Origin: Thunnus maccoyii
Taxonomy: Eukaryota > Chordata > Actinopteri > Scombriformes > Scombridae
Reading direction: 5' to 3'
DNA length: 64,000 bases
NCBI RefSeq assembly: GCF_910596095.1
Contig: NC_056550.1
Location: 25,721,001-25,785,000 of the forward strand
Position numbers and translations under genes: made by a program. The notes under the pieces are model-generated. The model ran no database searches and was not told the origin of the DNA. It saw only the letters and a program-made list of their open reading frames with translations. Shown one piece after another: positions 36,507 through 45,773 of this stretch. Every line of letters begins with the position of its first letter. Position 1 is the stretch's first letter.

Positions 36507-36539
<33 letters not shown>

Positions 36540-38263
36540 TTTCTGCCATTAGAGTCAAAAACCAGAGGCGCTAATAGTTAGCTTCCTGCTGATTCCTCTC
36601 TTCTCACTCTGCCAAATAATTGCAGCTATTCAACAGATTTCATATAACATGTTTTCCTTTTTTTCTTTTCGCAGCTGTGCCCTCATCCCGAGACACCCCC
36701 AGCCCCATCGATCCAGAGTCCATTCAGGTGCCGATGGCCTATGAACCCGACCCGGCGGACCTGGCTCTGTCCAGCGTGCCCGGCCAGGAAATGTTCGACC
36801 CCAGGAAACGTAAATTCTCAGCCGAGGAGCTGAAGCCGCAGCCCATGATCAAAAAAGCCCGCAAGGTCTTCATCCCCGAGGACCTGAAGGTGACCTCTGC
36901 CGCTCCCGTCTGCCGTTGTTTGTGTCGATGCAAAGATTAGATCTCCTTGTTTTTGGCCCAGATGTTTGGGGGCCTGTTGTTATGTAAGCAGGGTCTGAGA
37001 CCACTTAGACCCAGAGCAGCGGAAGAACAGGGACTGAGAGCCAAACAGGCTGCTTTCACAAACACGACAATAGACAATAGATGTTAAAGAAAGAAACAGA
37101 GAGAGAAAAACATACTGTAATCATATGTGTTTAAGGTGCAGATGTTTATCTCAGCTTAAAACTTTAAATAACTGACATCAACATAAATATTAAAACATGG
37201 ATTTTTTGCATTTTACAGCTGAGTATTGCTTCATTTTTTTTGATACAAAATATTCTTTTCATAAAAGAAACTAAAATTTTCAAATGTTATTAAAACACAA
37301 GCATCTGTACAGGAACTAGCTAATCATCTGTTGAAATCTGCGTTACCATGACGACCTGACTTTAACTTTTTTTTCTTGTATTTTTCAAACATCAAAGCTT
37401 TCTGCTGACTCGTCTGTTGTTATTTTTGTAGTTCTGCTTTGACAGAATACTGTTCCTCAGGAACGCACATTCTTTTCAAGTCGTTATCATCAGGCCAAGA
37501 AGTAAAGATAATAAACATAAGTAGAAAAGCTTCGTTAACTGCAGCTTCAGTCCAAAAAAAATGTCTTTTTTAGAACAACTCCTGGTAAATTGGATCCAAC
37601 AGAAAATGTGTTTGGTTTCTTTGGAATCTTACAGCATTAAAAAACACAACTTTTAACCAGGATTTAATGTGAATTTTCTCTATTTTCTGTCATAATTAGT
37701 CTTGTTTTGGATACTTGAGCTCCAGGTTCTTCAACACAGGGTCCGGGGCCTTAAAGGGGGTCTGTGGAGGAGTCTGGGTGTCAATCATTCAATCAGAATT
37801 AATTAAATTAAATTTACACCAGTAATTTGAACAGGAAACTGTATATACCGGATCTAATATTTTAAACTGCAAGTGTTGGGTCAGTAGGAGCTTAACGTCA
37901 TCTGACCTTTTGACCCCGTCATCAGCTGGTCGGAGGTCTGATCATGAGACTTCTTACTAGACCAGCGTGTCTCCTCCTGTAGAAGTGATGAGGATCTTCA
38001 GATTCAGGATCAACGAGTTGTATTAACTCCTCTGTTCTGCTCCTCAGGACGACAGGTACTGGGCGCGGCGCAGAAAGAACAACGTGGCAGCCAAGAGGTC
38101 ACGAGACGCCCGGCGGCTGAAGGAGAACCAGATCGCCATCCGGGCCGGCTTCCTGGAGAAGGAGAACGCCGCTCTCCGCATGGAGGTAGCGGACTTGAGG
38201 AAGGAGCTGGGTCGCTGCAAGAACATTGTGGCTAAATACGAGGCCCGACACGGGCCCCTGTGA
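26547..38263 (+). CDS. hlf: hlf, hepatic leukemia factor, PAR bZIP transcription factor (4 coding exons)
   Basis: Join 26547-26661, 27595-27972, 36675-36889, 38048-38263 gives 307 codons plus TGA; mammalian HLF has 295. HLF is a nuclear activator that binds RTTAYGTAAY D-boxes as homo- or heterodimers with DBP and TEF, and is linked to circadian output and haematopoietic stem cells. Residues 1-38 carry the N-terminal block ([16 protein letters not shown]). Residues 62-103 carry [16 protein letters not shown] and [18 protein letters not shown], and are followed by an Ala/Pro/Gln-rich stretch to about 135. The PAR domain is in exon 3 ([35 protein letters not shown]). The basic region [13 protein letters not shown] is at 247-259, with zipper positions I265, L272, L279, L286 and C293. 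All junctions are GT-AG, in phases 1, 1 and 0. ATG1 has a weak context and Met4 a strong one. hlfa or hlfb cannot be decided here. It is convergent with mmd. Confidence 0.97.
26662..27594 (+). other. hlf: hlf intron 1 (933 bp)
   Basis: It runs from GTACGT to TTTGCAG. It contains a (CT)n stretch at about 26,730-26,748 just after the exon, and a 237-bp TTAA-flanked repeat at 27,259-27,495 that ends about 100 bp before exon 2. No alternative exon is seen. Confidence 0.85.
27259..27495. mobile_element. TTAA-flanked MITE in hlf intron 1
   Basis: The left end TTAAAGGGATAATTCACTCA and the right end, on the other strand CTTAAAGGGTCAGTTCAAAC, are imperfect inverted repeats, each starting with TTAA. 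It is non-coding and 237 bp. The TTAA flank suggests a piggyBac-type target site; this is inference. Confidence 0.65.
27595..27972 (+). CDS. hlf: hlf coding exon 2
   Basis: It encodes residues 39-164: the charged [13 protein letters not shown] block, the conserved LWDKTLPYD and [15 protein letters not shown] motifs of PAR bZIP activators, and a Pro/Ala/Gln-rich tail with VVDLSSRA. Between LPYDG and FQLEYMD there are seven extra residues (LGQVLDN) where mammalian HLF has two. An internal in-frame Met codon at 27,750 lies in the YMDLEE motif. The donor is AG|GTAGGA, phase 1. Confidence 0.96.
29088..29156. repeat. (GT)n microsatellite, about 34 units, hlf intron 2
   Basis: An uninterrupted GT run on the + strand. 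Confidence 0.97.
29562..29735 (+). repeat. GCTGCAAC-TAATCGATTAATC repeat family, left part
   Basis: It starts TTAGGGCTGCAGCTAACGAT, continues TATTTTCATTATCCATCAAT, and includes AAAATATATTCAGTTTACTG and GAGAAGCTGAAACCAGCAAA, all standard blocks of the family in order. The 3' end is missing. Confidence 0.75.
29958..30195 (-). repeat. GCTGCAAC-TAATCGATTAATC repeat family copy
   Basis: Blocks seen are AGAGCTGCAACAGAAAATAA at the left, TATTTTCTGTTTTTTTAGTC and AAACTGAATATCTTTTGG in the middle (reverse-strand versions of the family interior), and GATTAATCGATAATATAAAT then CGTTAGCGCAGCC at the right end. Confidence 0.75.
30708..30970 (+). repeat. GCTGCAAC-TAATCGATTAATC repeat family copy (diverged)
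   Basis: It contains AATGTCAGAAAATAGCAAAA, TTTCTCACATTTAAGATGA and AAAAGACTCAAAAGATGAAT, then AATTAATCAACACG. These are diverged versions of the interior and right end. The left terminus is weak. Confidence 0.6.
31040..31325 (-). repeat. GCTGCAAC-TAATCGATTAATC repeat family copy
   Basis: It has ATCAATTAATCGATTAGTCA at the left, AATAATCTGCAACAATTTTA, TATAAACTGAATATCTTTCA and TTTCTGGGAAATTA in the interior, and TTAATTGATTAATGAGTC at the right. Confidence 0.7.
31514..31592. repeat. (GT)n microsatellite, about 39 units, hlf intron 2
   Basis: A pure GT run of about 79 bp, the longest GT tract of the window. Confidence 0.97.
31975..32015. repeat. (GT)n microsatellite, hlf intron 2
   Basis: About 19 GT units, then an imperfect TATGAGTGTGTGTG continuation. 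Confidence 0.95.
32060..32560 (+). promoter_or_regulatory. hlf: GC-rich island with two CACGTG E-boxes in hlf intron 2: candidate internal promoter or enhancer
   Basis: GC content rises well above the surrounding intron. Canonical E-boxes CACGTG lie at 32,073-32,078 and 32,403-32,408, with pyrimidine tracts between them and a GCCGCC-rich stretch at 32,460-32,520. Mammalian HLF is known to have an alternative promoter that yields a shorter isoform, and PAR bZIP genes are CLOCK-BMAL1 targets acting through such E-boxes, some of them intronic in Dbp. A start here would skip exons 1 and 2 unless a new first exon is spliced to exon 3. I could not define one, so this is inference. Confidence 0.35.
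33315..33590 (-). repeat. GCTGCAAC-TAATCGATTAATC repeat family copy
   Basis: It contains CTTCTCAAATGTGAATATTT, TCTGTTTTTTTAAAGTCTTT, TTGAGGACATTATCTCAGGC and the end GTAGTGATTAGTTGCAGCCC, the family's inverted-orientation blocks in order. Confidence 0.72.
33847..33875. repeat. (CTTT)n microsatellite
   Basis: About seven CTTT units. Confidence 0.9.
34100..34500. promoter_or_regulatory. Possible conserved non-coding element in hlf intron 2 (speculative)
   Basis: High-complexity, repeat-free DNA with a CGCTAATTAGCAG homeodomain-type palindromic core at about 34,384-34,396 and no open frame. It is interrupted by a C-run around 34,259-34,276. It is flagged by texture only, as one of few non-repeat blocks of the intron. 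Confidence 0.22.
34715..35010 (-). repeat. GCTGCAAC-TAATCGATTAATC repeat family copy (diverged)
   Basis: Blocks seen are AGCTGATTGATCAGTTGATT, TTCCAGCCTCTCAAAAGTGA, CTTAAAGACGTCACCTGAGA and GATTAAGCGAGAAAATAACC with GTCGATAATAAAG at the end. Confidence 0.6.
35060..35275 (-). repeat. GCTGCAAC-TAATCGATTAATC repeat fragment
   Basis: It starts GCGCTGAAACAATTAATCGA and then TTTAGTCCGTCAACAGAAAA, followed by CAATTTAAAGACGTCACACT. The right half is degenerate. Confidence 0.55.
36437..36444. promoter_or_regulatory. Full CRE palindrome TGACGTCA, hlf intron 2
   Basis: An exact cAMP-response element 230 bp before exon 3. The same 8-mer is in the hlf promoter at 26,226. Function is not shown by sequence alone. 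Confidence 0.35.
36489..36537 (+). repeat. G-tract, 47 G in 49 nt, on the hlf sense strand
   Basis: Only two T bases (36,497 and 36,506) interrupt it, and the last 31 bases are G. It lies 137 nt upstream of the exon 3 acceptor. It can form G-quadruplexes in DNA and pre-mRNA. Length is uncertain, as such runs are often mis-assembled. Confidence 0.95.
36675..36889 (+). CDS. hlf: hlf coding exon 3 (PAR domain)
   Basis: It encodes residues 165-236 after completing the split Ala codon: [35 protein letters not shown], then [20 protein letters not shown] and [10 protein letters not shown]. This is the proline- and acid-rich region that defines PAR bZIP proteins, and it is nearly identical to mammalian HLF. 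The donor is AAG|GTGACC, phase 0. Confidence 0.97.
36890..38047 (+). other. hlf: hlf intron 3 (1,158 bp)
   Basis: A near-consensus D-box GTTATGTAAG (nine of ten positions of RTTAYGTAAY) lies at 36,979-36,988, 90 bp into the intron, a possible autoregulatory site. There is no repeat or alternative exon of note. The acceptor is TCCTCAG. Confidence 0.8.
38048..38263 (+). CDS. hlf: hlf coding exon 4 (bZIP domain and stop)
   Basis: It encodes residues 237-307: [31 protein letters not shown] and the zipper with heptad I265, L272, L279, L286 and C293, ending KYEARHGPL and TGA at 38,261-38,263. The C-terminus is identical to mammalian HLF. In human leukaemia this last exon is the part joined to TCF3, which shows that the whole DNA-binding unit sits on one exon. 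Confidence 0.97.
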   Translation, partial: DDRYWARRRKNNVAAKRSRDARRLKENQIAIRAGFLEKENAALRMEVADLRKELGRCKNIVAKYEARHGPL

Positions 38264-38284
38264 GCCCCAAACCCGCCCCACCGG

Positions 38285-38310
38285 CCCCCCCCCCCCCCCC
38301 CCCCCCCCCC
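38285..38310 (+). repeat. C26 homopolymer 21 nt after the hlf stop codon
   Basis: A pure C run in the sense strand. It could bind poly(C)-binding proteins or form i-motif/G4 structure on the two DNA strands. Length may be unreliable. Confidence 0.95.
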
Positions 38311-40149
38311 AGACCTCCATCAACACCCCAATCCACACCCACTTTACTCCTCTGACCCACTTTCCCCTCAAGTTTGAAGGACAATGTGTCTCTTTTGGTG
38401 GCACTGCCCCCTCCTCCACCACCACCTCCCATCTCCTCTTCCTCCTCCCATAAACCCCCCCCCTCCCCCCTGCCCATCTCACCCTCCTCCCTCCTCCCCC
38501 CCCTCCCACCAACACACACCTGTATGATTCTGGTATTATAACTGTCATTTTGACTTTCTATCATAAGCTTCTATTTGTCTGTTTCCTTCTTTTATTTCTG
38601 TACACATCGTTCAACTAAATATATATACATATACATAGATGAATATATATATATTTACACATGCATACTTCCCACTTTGATGTCCTGTGAGGAGTTATGA
38701 GCCAACCCACCAGCTGAGTCCCCCCCTCCCCCCCACCCCCAACGCTACCTTCCACGTTTGAGAAACGATGCCATGCTGTTTGTTGTTCACTTTCATACCA
38801 ATTTTATACGTGAGATCAGGACTGAAAACTGTTTCCTGTTTCCCTTCTGTGCTACAGCCATGTGACGTGTCCGAGAGCCTGCTTTACCCCCCCCCCACCA
38901 CCACCACCACCAAACCCCCTCCCCTCAAAATCTTGTATTTTTTAAGCCTTGTAAAAGATTTGTCAACAACATCCTCTTTTTGAACTCTTTCCTCAATATT
39001 CATGTTTTATTTTGGTAGTCTAACCCCCCCTCCTGCCCCCTCCCACCTCCTCCCAGCGCTCTAACACAACTCAAGCTTCTCTAACAGCATCTTCGGTATT
39101 CTAACGTTCAGATAGCACTTAAAAAAACATATTTTTTCTTGTGCAATCGTGACGTAGATTTGTGTTTTGTTTTGTTTTTTTTAAAAAAAATAACGTTTTG
39201 TTTTTGTTTTTCATCATCCGGACACTGAGCAATAAATCCTGTCCACAACTAAACCGACATGTTCCTCACCCCCCTTCCTGCAGACCCCCCCTGCCCCCTT
39301 TTCCACCTCACATCTTAGCTCAACCTCCGTTAACTAAGCTAACCTTAGTTGACCCTCTGCACTAATGCGTGTCTCACAATCTGATCCGGTGCAATGTTTC
39401 CACTCGCTCAAATTTCCTCCGCCTCATATTTATCTACCTTTTATTTCTCAGATGGAAGATTGTTGTTTTTTTTTTATATATATACATATATATATATATA
39501 TTCTGTTGATATAATTGTTAGTATTAATACTACTCTTGACATTGTTGTCGTTTAGCCTCCTCCTTGTTTTCAGATTTAAGCATGATTTCTTTCACAGAAC
39601 GAAAAAGCTATTTGCAAACCTTGATTTTTTTTTTTTTTTGATTTTTTTTTTTTTTTTTTTGCAAAGTTGTTGATAATTCTTTTTGCTTCTGTTTAACTTA
39701 GCATGATTAATATGAGTGTTTTTATTTTAGAAATCAATACAGATGTCTGTAGTCTCTCTTTGTAGCTCTATGTTTGCCTTCTTTTTAAGATGGCTGTATG
39801 AATGTAAAAGATGTTGACAAAAAAAAAAAAGTTGGATGGTGTTGTCCAATACTGTGGTTAACCCAATCAATTTGTTTACTGCAGACCAAACGATTCACAA
39901 ACAGAGATGATATATTGGTTACAAGAGATATGTTTATATAAACCTATTCTATAAGTTGTTCTTTTTGTACAGTATTTTTCCTATACATTACTGAACTATG
40001 TATTTTAAAGGCACAACAGATCCAGAATATTATTAAAGAATACAAGTATATAACTCAAAGACAAATGCATATAGTTGTATTTTGATATTCTATATTAGTT
40101 AGGACGTGGTAGTTTACAGAGATTTGTGAATATTCAGCAGCACCCAAAA

Positions 40150-40171
40150 CCTCCTGGGCATTATAATTATA

Positions 40172-40202
<31 letters not shown>

Positions 40203-40210
40203 TTATTATG
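40150..40210. repeat. (ATT)n-rich tract
   Basis: Imperfect ATT/TTA trinucleotide repeats in the hlf 3' UTR region. Confidence 0.85.
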
Positions 40211-40749
40211 ACAACACTCCTGCTTATGTTAGTGCCACCTTTAGGCTTCCATACCATGTTAATCCAATTTAATAAGGAAGCAGAAAATGCAGTCCAGAGG
40301 AGAGAATGTACAGTTCGCCCCCTTTTTTTAAAAAATCAGTCGACTCACATATGACAAGAAAACACACTTCATGTTTAGAGTCGTAACCCCCCCCCCGACA
40401 TGTCCCGACATTTAATGTCCAGCAGCACGCTTTTCTTTCTTGCATATTCTGACTTGTTGAGGCTTTTTTTTGTAACTGTGCGGCTTGTGAGTTTTGTTTC
40501 TTTCTGATCTGATTTGATTTGAATGAAGTTACTATGAAGGAAGGGAAATCTATAGCTGGTCACTAATGCTGCTCTGTGTGTTAGATTGGTTCCTTTGGCC
40601 AGTGCAGTCGCAGCGTGTTCCTGAACCTGAGTGATGGACACTGGGAGGTTTTTTTATTTTATTTTTATTCAATGAAGGCATACAGTGGAGTCCCCCCGAA
40701 TGTTAGTTGTGCTGTAGTGTTGCAAAGCCTTTTTTTTTTGCCAATCCGT

Positions 40750-41470
40750 CTGAACTAGGATGCGACCGATTTGTATTTTTGAAGGCTGATACTGACATTT
40801 CTAATCATTATATGGAAGTCCAAGGCTGCCAGTATTAAAATAAAATCATTTAAAGGAATAGTTTGATATTTTGGTAAATAGACTCACTTTGATGAAAAGA
40901 TGCCAGCTACTATACAAACAAGCTATAACATGTTAATTAGTGAGCTTTAGTGACAAGAAAGTAAATAATCTTTCTTGCCAAAATGGCAGACTATTCTGGA
41001 AACTTTTTAAGTAAATTAAAATTTCATCTTCCATTTGTGTGTGCGAAGAAAAACATATTTCACCCAGTGGTTTTGATGGTTGACAGAGGACACAAAGCAT
41101 CCTGTCGTTATGAAAGTGTTTCATCATAAACTAGCCAAAATTAGGATAATTTTAAATGTAAAAGCCCAGTTTATTTTCAAGTTTAGGCTGTCTGCCAGTT
41201 TGAAGATGAAAAGTTTATTTCACATCAATTTTTTGATGAAAAAAAAATTACTGAAAAGTGGAGTTTTCATTTTGGCAGTAATTAAATATGAAAATGAAAG
41301 TTAGGCTTTACAAGATGATAAATGAATTTATGTAAATATCGTCAGCCTTGAACTTCCATACTTTGTTCTTTTCAGGATTTTTAAAAACGTAAAAGTCATT
41401 ATCAGCCCCCCCCCAAAAAAATAAATCAGTTTCATCTTAGTCTTGACTTGGTTAAGCATTATCGATCCGA
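40750..41470. repeat. Composite interspersed repeat, possibly one inserted in another
   Basis: The left block (about 40,755-40,850: GATGCGACCGATTTGTATTT, GGCTGATACTGACATT) and right block (about 41,340-41,470: AAAGTCATTATCAGC, CGATCCGATCC) look like the two sides of a fish repeat with GGCTGATA-type words. Between them, from 40,853, AAAGGAATAGTTTGATATTT and AAATAGACTCACTTTGATG resemble the start of a second common repeat. Boundaries are uncertain and no coding capacity is seen. Confidence 0.4.
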
Positions 41471-41679
41471 TCCAAAGGTGTGTGCGATGTCAAATGATTC
41501 TTTTATAAACAACAAACTGTCGTCTTCATATTTTTGCGTTTTTTGAGGGTTTTTGTTCCCCTCAGCTTATCTGCACAGATGAGCGTGAACAGGGTTCGTA
41601 GAGAAGAGTGAAGACTGGAACGATGCCTCCCAGACCTGCGGAGCATCTTTTTATGAAATTATACACATATATATACATA

Positions 41680-41707
41680 TAGATATATATATATATATAT
41701 ATATATA
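41680..41707. repeat. (TA)n microsatellite
   Basis: About 14 TA units, preceded by imperfect ATATACATA repeats. Confidence 0.9.
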
Positions 41708-42189
41708 GGAAAAAGCCAATAATTAATCCATGTGTATCCCAAAATTACCTCACTGTCGTGTGATTTCACTACCTCACCCGGAAACGTTAACCATAATTCT
41801 GAGTCTATTCCAGTGCCTTGAATACACTGACTGTTCCCCAGTCTCTCAGCAATGTAAAGATCTCATCACAGCACCACTCGGATAGGTTCAGATCTGCACT
41901 GAAGGGCTTCTTAGTGCATCAAAAAAAAAAAAGAAAAAATCAATATATTATATATACGCTGACAACTACTTTCATTTCTTACTTTGGACATTGCAACAGA
42001 CTTGTAACCATTGTATTCATGGCAACACCAACGGACTGTTTTAGAGTGTAAAAAAAAACAAAAAACATTCAACATAAAGGAGTATTCGGTCTTGTTTGTC
42101 ATGGAATGGATGCATAACATTTATTTTTGTGCTGTTCAGCCCTCAGCCTCTCCATCTCTGTAATTTGTAGTGTCTAATAAAATCCCAAT

Positions 42190-43550
42190 TCTTTCTGACA
42201 TGTCTTATGGTATTACTGCTTGTCTACAGTATTCAGAAATTATCACAAATTCTGGAAAAAAAAAAAAAATCAAGCATTTTCTGAGTATTCAATAAAAATG
42301 TGTCAATAAAATCAAGTATCATAAAAAAGTGTCTCATCAAAATTTGGCACTAGATGCTTGGACAGATTCTAGTTTAATTAATGTTTCAGATATTTTTTGG
42401 TTTAAATCAGGACTTTATTTTATTCAGGCAAAGATGTTCTACAACATCTTTGTGTTAAAACATTATATACCGATTTATTTGATAAGTTTTTGTCAGATTC
42501 TGGTAAATAAAAGAGAGATTCTGTATTAAAAAGTTAATTATTGAAGGTAATAAGTACTGAAAAAGGGTATTGTGTTGATATCGGTATATCTTATTAGCAG
42601 TAATATCAAAACATTATTGATATTTACTGATTTAAATAATAATTTTGCCAATTATTATTCATTAGTCATTGCAGCCTTTAGAAAGAAAAGAAACCTTCAA
42701 GACACATAACTCAAATAAAACCTTTGCACACATCCCGACTGACACGTCAATCAAAAAAAAATCACTCAAACATGTAGCTGAGTTGTTGTTGAGCCACAAG
42801 TCGCTGCGAGAGGCGGATGATCAATATTTTCAGCCATTAAATGTGAGCAAGAAATTAAATGAAACATTGATAAAATCCTGAAAATTAACATTTAAATTCT
42901 TATATGGCTGCTTAACTGATGCGTTTGAAAAATATGGCTTATTCTGATTTTTTTTTTTAAATGTAATCAAGCTAAAATATAAAAGAAATGTTATTGTTGT
43001 GATATGTGTACAGAATCTTAAATATTGCATCGGCAATAAGTATCAAACTTATCGGGTACCAACAGCATCTCTAGCGCAGCGTACTGAAAAGTCACATTTC
43101 GTCTTCCATACCTATCTCATATTAATCCAGTGTTACCTGATTTAAATAACAATTTAGCTCATTTCAGACTGTATTGTAGAAGTTCTCGTACAGCTGCTTT
43201 GTGTATCAAGACAATTTAATACTGATGTGTTCAGGAAGTTTGACTTATTTTGGTTAATAGTAAAATATTTCTATGTAAAGCAAAGATTTTCCAGCTTTAC
43301 GCAGCCAATACTGCAGCCTGTCTGAAAAGCTAGTTTTATATGGTATTTTATATTGAATACAGGTAGAAAATGTACTCAAAGGAGGGTTTCTATTTCTTCT
43401 TTTTCTCTTGTGTCTGTGCAGGAAGTGCGTTTGTGTAACGAGAGCGATTGAGACAATCAATGCAAACAGAATTAAAAAAGGGAAACCTGAGAGTTCTCAT
43501 TATGAATGATGATGATGCGGATCCGGAGGCGCAGACGTGGTGCATTTTTC
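42190..43550. other. Tail-to-tail gap between hlf and mmd
   Basis: AT-rich DNA with no gene. A further AATAAA at about 42,291 could serve hlf as an alternative end. Both genes converge here, so transcripts ending late could overlap. Confidence 0.5.
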
Positions 43551-44181
43551 CATCTTTTATTATTGTCACATTAGAAAGGTGATACTCAGTATAGTGGAGG
43601 AGCATTCATGTATATGCAGCACCATTAACAGCCAATGGAACAGACAAGAAGCAGTTTGTTTTTTTTTCCCTGCAAAGGCCAGGATTCATGTAATCAACAT
43701 AATATACAAACGTTACAAAACAGAGTGGTTAAGGAAAAAAAAAAAATCGATCATTTCATATTTAAAAAATATGCAATCATTCAGCTCCACGCGTCACTAA
43801 AGGAGGAAAAGGATTTTATGAATCGGAGAGAGTCGTATTAAGAGGAATTTACAAAACCAACAGCAAAAAAACATGACGTGAGGTTTCTTCACTGGTTCGA
43901 CACACTTCAGGAAACCAAAACAGGAAACACTGGTCGTCCTAGTGGTGCAAAATCAAAAAAACTGAGAGAGAGAGAGAGAAATCAGAGGAAATGTAATACT
44001 GGTCTACAGTAAAACGTTGGTGCATAAACACACTCTACTGCACTCTGTTCACATTAATTATACAGTGGAAAAAAAATGATCTCCTCGTACTGCCTGAGCT
44101 GATTTTCTCTCGTCATTTGGCTCATTAACTAAATCCCACCTCACCCGTCTCACCTCCACACACGCTGAAACGCTGTCGATT

Positions 44182-44500
44182 AGAGCTGCAACTGACGATT
44201 ACTTTCATTATCGATTAATCTGTCTGTTATTATTGATTATTTTGGTCTTTAAAATGTTTCCCAGAAGCCGAGGTGACGTCCCCGAAATGTCTCGTTTTGT
44301 CCACAACCCAAAGATATTCAGTTTAACTGTCGTAGAAGATTAAAGAAAGCAGAAAATATTCACATCTGAGAAGCTGGAATCAATTTATTTCCTCTAAAAC
44401 AACAAAAAAAAAGACTCAAAACGATTAATCGATTATCAAAATAGTTGGCGATTAACTTAATAGTTGGCAACAAACCGATTAATCGTTGCAGCTCTACTGT
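44182..44500 (+). repeat. GCTGCAAC-TAATCGATTAATC repeat family, full-length copy
   Basis: This is the most complete copy in the window and serves as reference. The left end is TTAGAGCTGCAACTGACGAT, then CATTATCGATTAATCTGT, GAAGCCGAGGTGACGTCC, CAACCCAAAGATATTCAGTT, GAGAAGCTGGAATCAA and CGATTAATCGATTATCAAAA. The right end is CGATTAATCGTTGCAGCTCT. The ends are inverted repeats (AGAGCTGCAAC). It is about 318 bp and non-coding, fitting a MITE. Confidence 0.82.
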
Positions 44501-44813
44501 CAAATCATCCTCGTACAACATCCCTCCAGCAGGGGGCGCTGAATAAATACTAACAGGAGAAACTCTGGTTCCCTGGAAACTGCATTTGGTTATCAATAAA
44601 AAAAAACAACACAAACTAGAAGAATCTGATAAGATGGGTATGTGTAAAAACAAATCAAAAGAGAAACAAGTGGAAATAAATGATCAAACGTCCATTTAGG
44701 AGCATTTTCTTGTCATTTCCTTCTTTTTTTTTTTTACCTGACTTGAAAAACACCAGCAGAGCAAAACCAAGCACTGACTGACTGACTTCACACAGTCTGT
44801 ATTCACTATTGAT

Positions 44814-45044
44814 TAGGGCTGGGTATCAAACATCTTATTGATACAGAGCAACATCAAACATGCGGTCAAATTCATACTCTATCTTTCTATCAGTTAGTTT
44901 TTGGGATTTTACTTTGGCAAAGTTGCTTTTGTTTTTCAGACCTTTGGTTTCTTTTGTTGAAATAAGAATATTTCTATCAGAATTTCTGCTATCAGAAGTG
45001 AAAATCAGATGTTTGGGGTGTTTTCAATCAATACCCAGCCCTAC
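44814..45044. mobile_element. MITE with TAGGGCTGGGTAT inverted ends (231 bp)
   Basis: It starts TAGGGCTGGGTATCAAAC and ends CAATACCCAGCCCTA, perfect inverted repeats over 13 bases. It is non-coding. No clear target duplication is seen, though the outermost TA could itself be duplicated. Confidence 0.72.
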
Positions 45045-45247
45045 TACCGAGAAGAACTGACTTTTTTAGCACCTCGTTCGATATCTCCAGTGTTCAAATC
45101 CCCTGCTGATAACGAGAAATCTCCAGGTTTTGACACTCGACTGTGGAATGTGACTCACTTCAAGTGATACAAAAAGACCGCTATAAAATTTCTCAAATAC
45201 TCATCGATGTGCCGAGGTTAGTACGAAGTGTAAAAAGTCAAAATTCC

Positions 45248-45269
45248 CTCCCTCCCTCCCTCCCTCCCT
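45248..45269. repeat. (CCCT)n microsatellite
   Basis: About five and a half CCCT units. On the mmd strand it is G-rich and follows the proximal AATAAA pair. Confidence 0.9.
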
Positions 45270-45569
45270 GTCGTTTTTTTATTTTTTTATTTTTTGAAAT
45301 ATTGAAGTCGTACAAAACAACTCTGAAAGTAGTTTTTGTTCGTTGGGAGACGCTGAGAAAAAAAAAAACTGTTCTCCTCCACGTTAGAAAACAGTAAACA
45401 ATTCATGGTCAGAAATTTTCGTAAACTTTTCGGCTGTCGCTGCAGCTTTAGCGGGCAGTTGAGGGAGTTGAGTGTGCGGGCGCCTCTGCTCAGGAGCACA
45501 GTTGCTTAGAGGGGGATGGGGGGGGGGGGGGTGAGAGGGGGAGCACCGGCATCCAGCCCCCCGCCATGG

Positions 45570-45773
45570 TCACGAGTCGAGGAGGGTTTCGGCGCTGGGA
45601 GCCTTGTAGAGGTATTTCCAGATGGCGTAGTAGTGCACGGCCGCAGCCAGCGCCACGAACACGTGCCAGATGGCGTGGGCGAAGGGGATGACGCCGTCAC
45701 TCTTGAAGAAGAACACGCCAAGGCAGTAGATGAGTCCTCCGCAGGCCAGCTCGTGAAGCCCCTCCGTGTTGCT
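45570..45773 (-). CDS. mmd: mmd coding exon 7 (last)
   Basis: It encodes residues 173-239: [40 protein letters not shown] and the last helix with [10 protein letters not shown]. It carries the HxxxH motif (H205, H209) of the PAQR zinc site. The tail [11 protein letters not shown] is shorter on identity with mammals. The stop TGA is at 45,572-45,570. Confidence 0.96.
   Translation of the reverse strand, partial: SNTEGLHELACGGLIYCLGVFFFKSDGVIPFAHAIWHVFVALAAAVHYYAIWKYLYKAPSAETLLDS

Larger units (their letters stand above)
27973..36674 (+). other. hlf: hlf intron 2 (8.7 kb), repeat-rich
   Basis: This is the largest intron of the gene. It carries seven decayed copies or fragments of one TAATCGATTAATC repeat family between 29.56 and 35.2 kb, three long (GT)n tracts, a GC-rich island at about 32.06-32.56 kb, a T20-type tract near 35,676-35,696 and a G-tract at 36,489-36,537. 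The acceptor is TTTTCGCAG. Confidence 0.8.
38264..42185 (+). other. hlf: hlf 3' UTR, about 3.9 kb if the distal poly(A) site is used
   Basis: The UTR starts with 250 bp of C-rich sequence including C26 at 38,285-38,310. Long T runs (39,461-39,473; 39,626-39,660), (TA)n and (ATT)n tracts follow. Candidate poly(A) signals are AATAAA at 39,231-39,236, ATTAAA at 40,032-40,037 and AATAAA at 42,176-42,181. The last is followed by T/GT-rich DNA and is the best distal candidate. Mammalian HLF also has a long 3' UTR. The segment 40,750-41,470 looks like repeat DNA. UTR limits are inference. Confidence 0.5.
43557..45569 (-). other. mmd: mmd 3' UTR region with candidate poly(A) signals
   Basis: On the minus strand AATAAA occurs at 45,291-45,286 and 45,283-45,278 (about 280 nt after the stop, followed by a G-rich (AGGG)n tract) and at 43,562-43,557 (2 kb after the stop). 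Either could end the transcript. The early part has a C14 run on the mRNA strand (45,531-45,518). Two interspersed repeats (44,182-44,499 and 44,814-45,044) fall within the longer version. Which site is used cannot be decided here. Confidence 0.4.

Noticed and set aside
38099..38548. Minus-strand frames over hlf exon 4 and the C-rich 3' UTR (Gly/Val/Trp-rich)
   Set aside because: Shadow of the bZIP coding sequence and the C-runs on the other strand.
44182..44500. Possible tRNA-derived SINE for the TAATCGATTAATC family
   Set aside because: No A-box/B-box pair or tRNA-like head was seen and both ends are inverted repeats, so a DNA-type MITE fits better.
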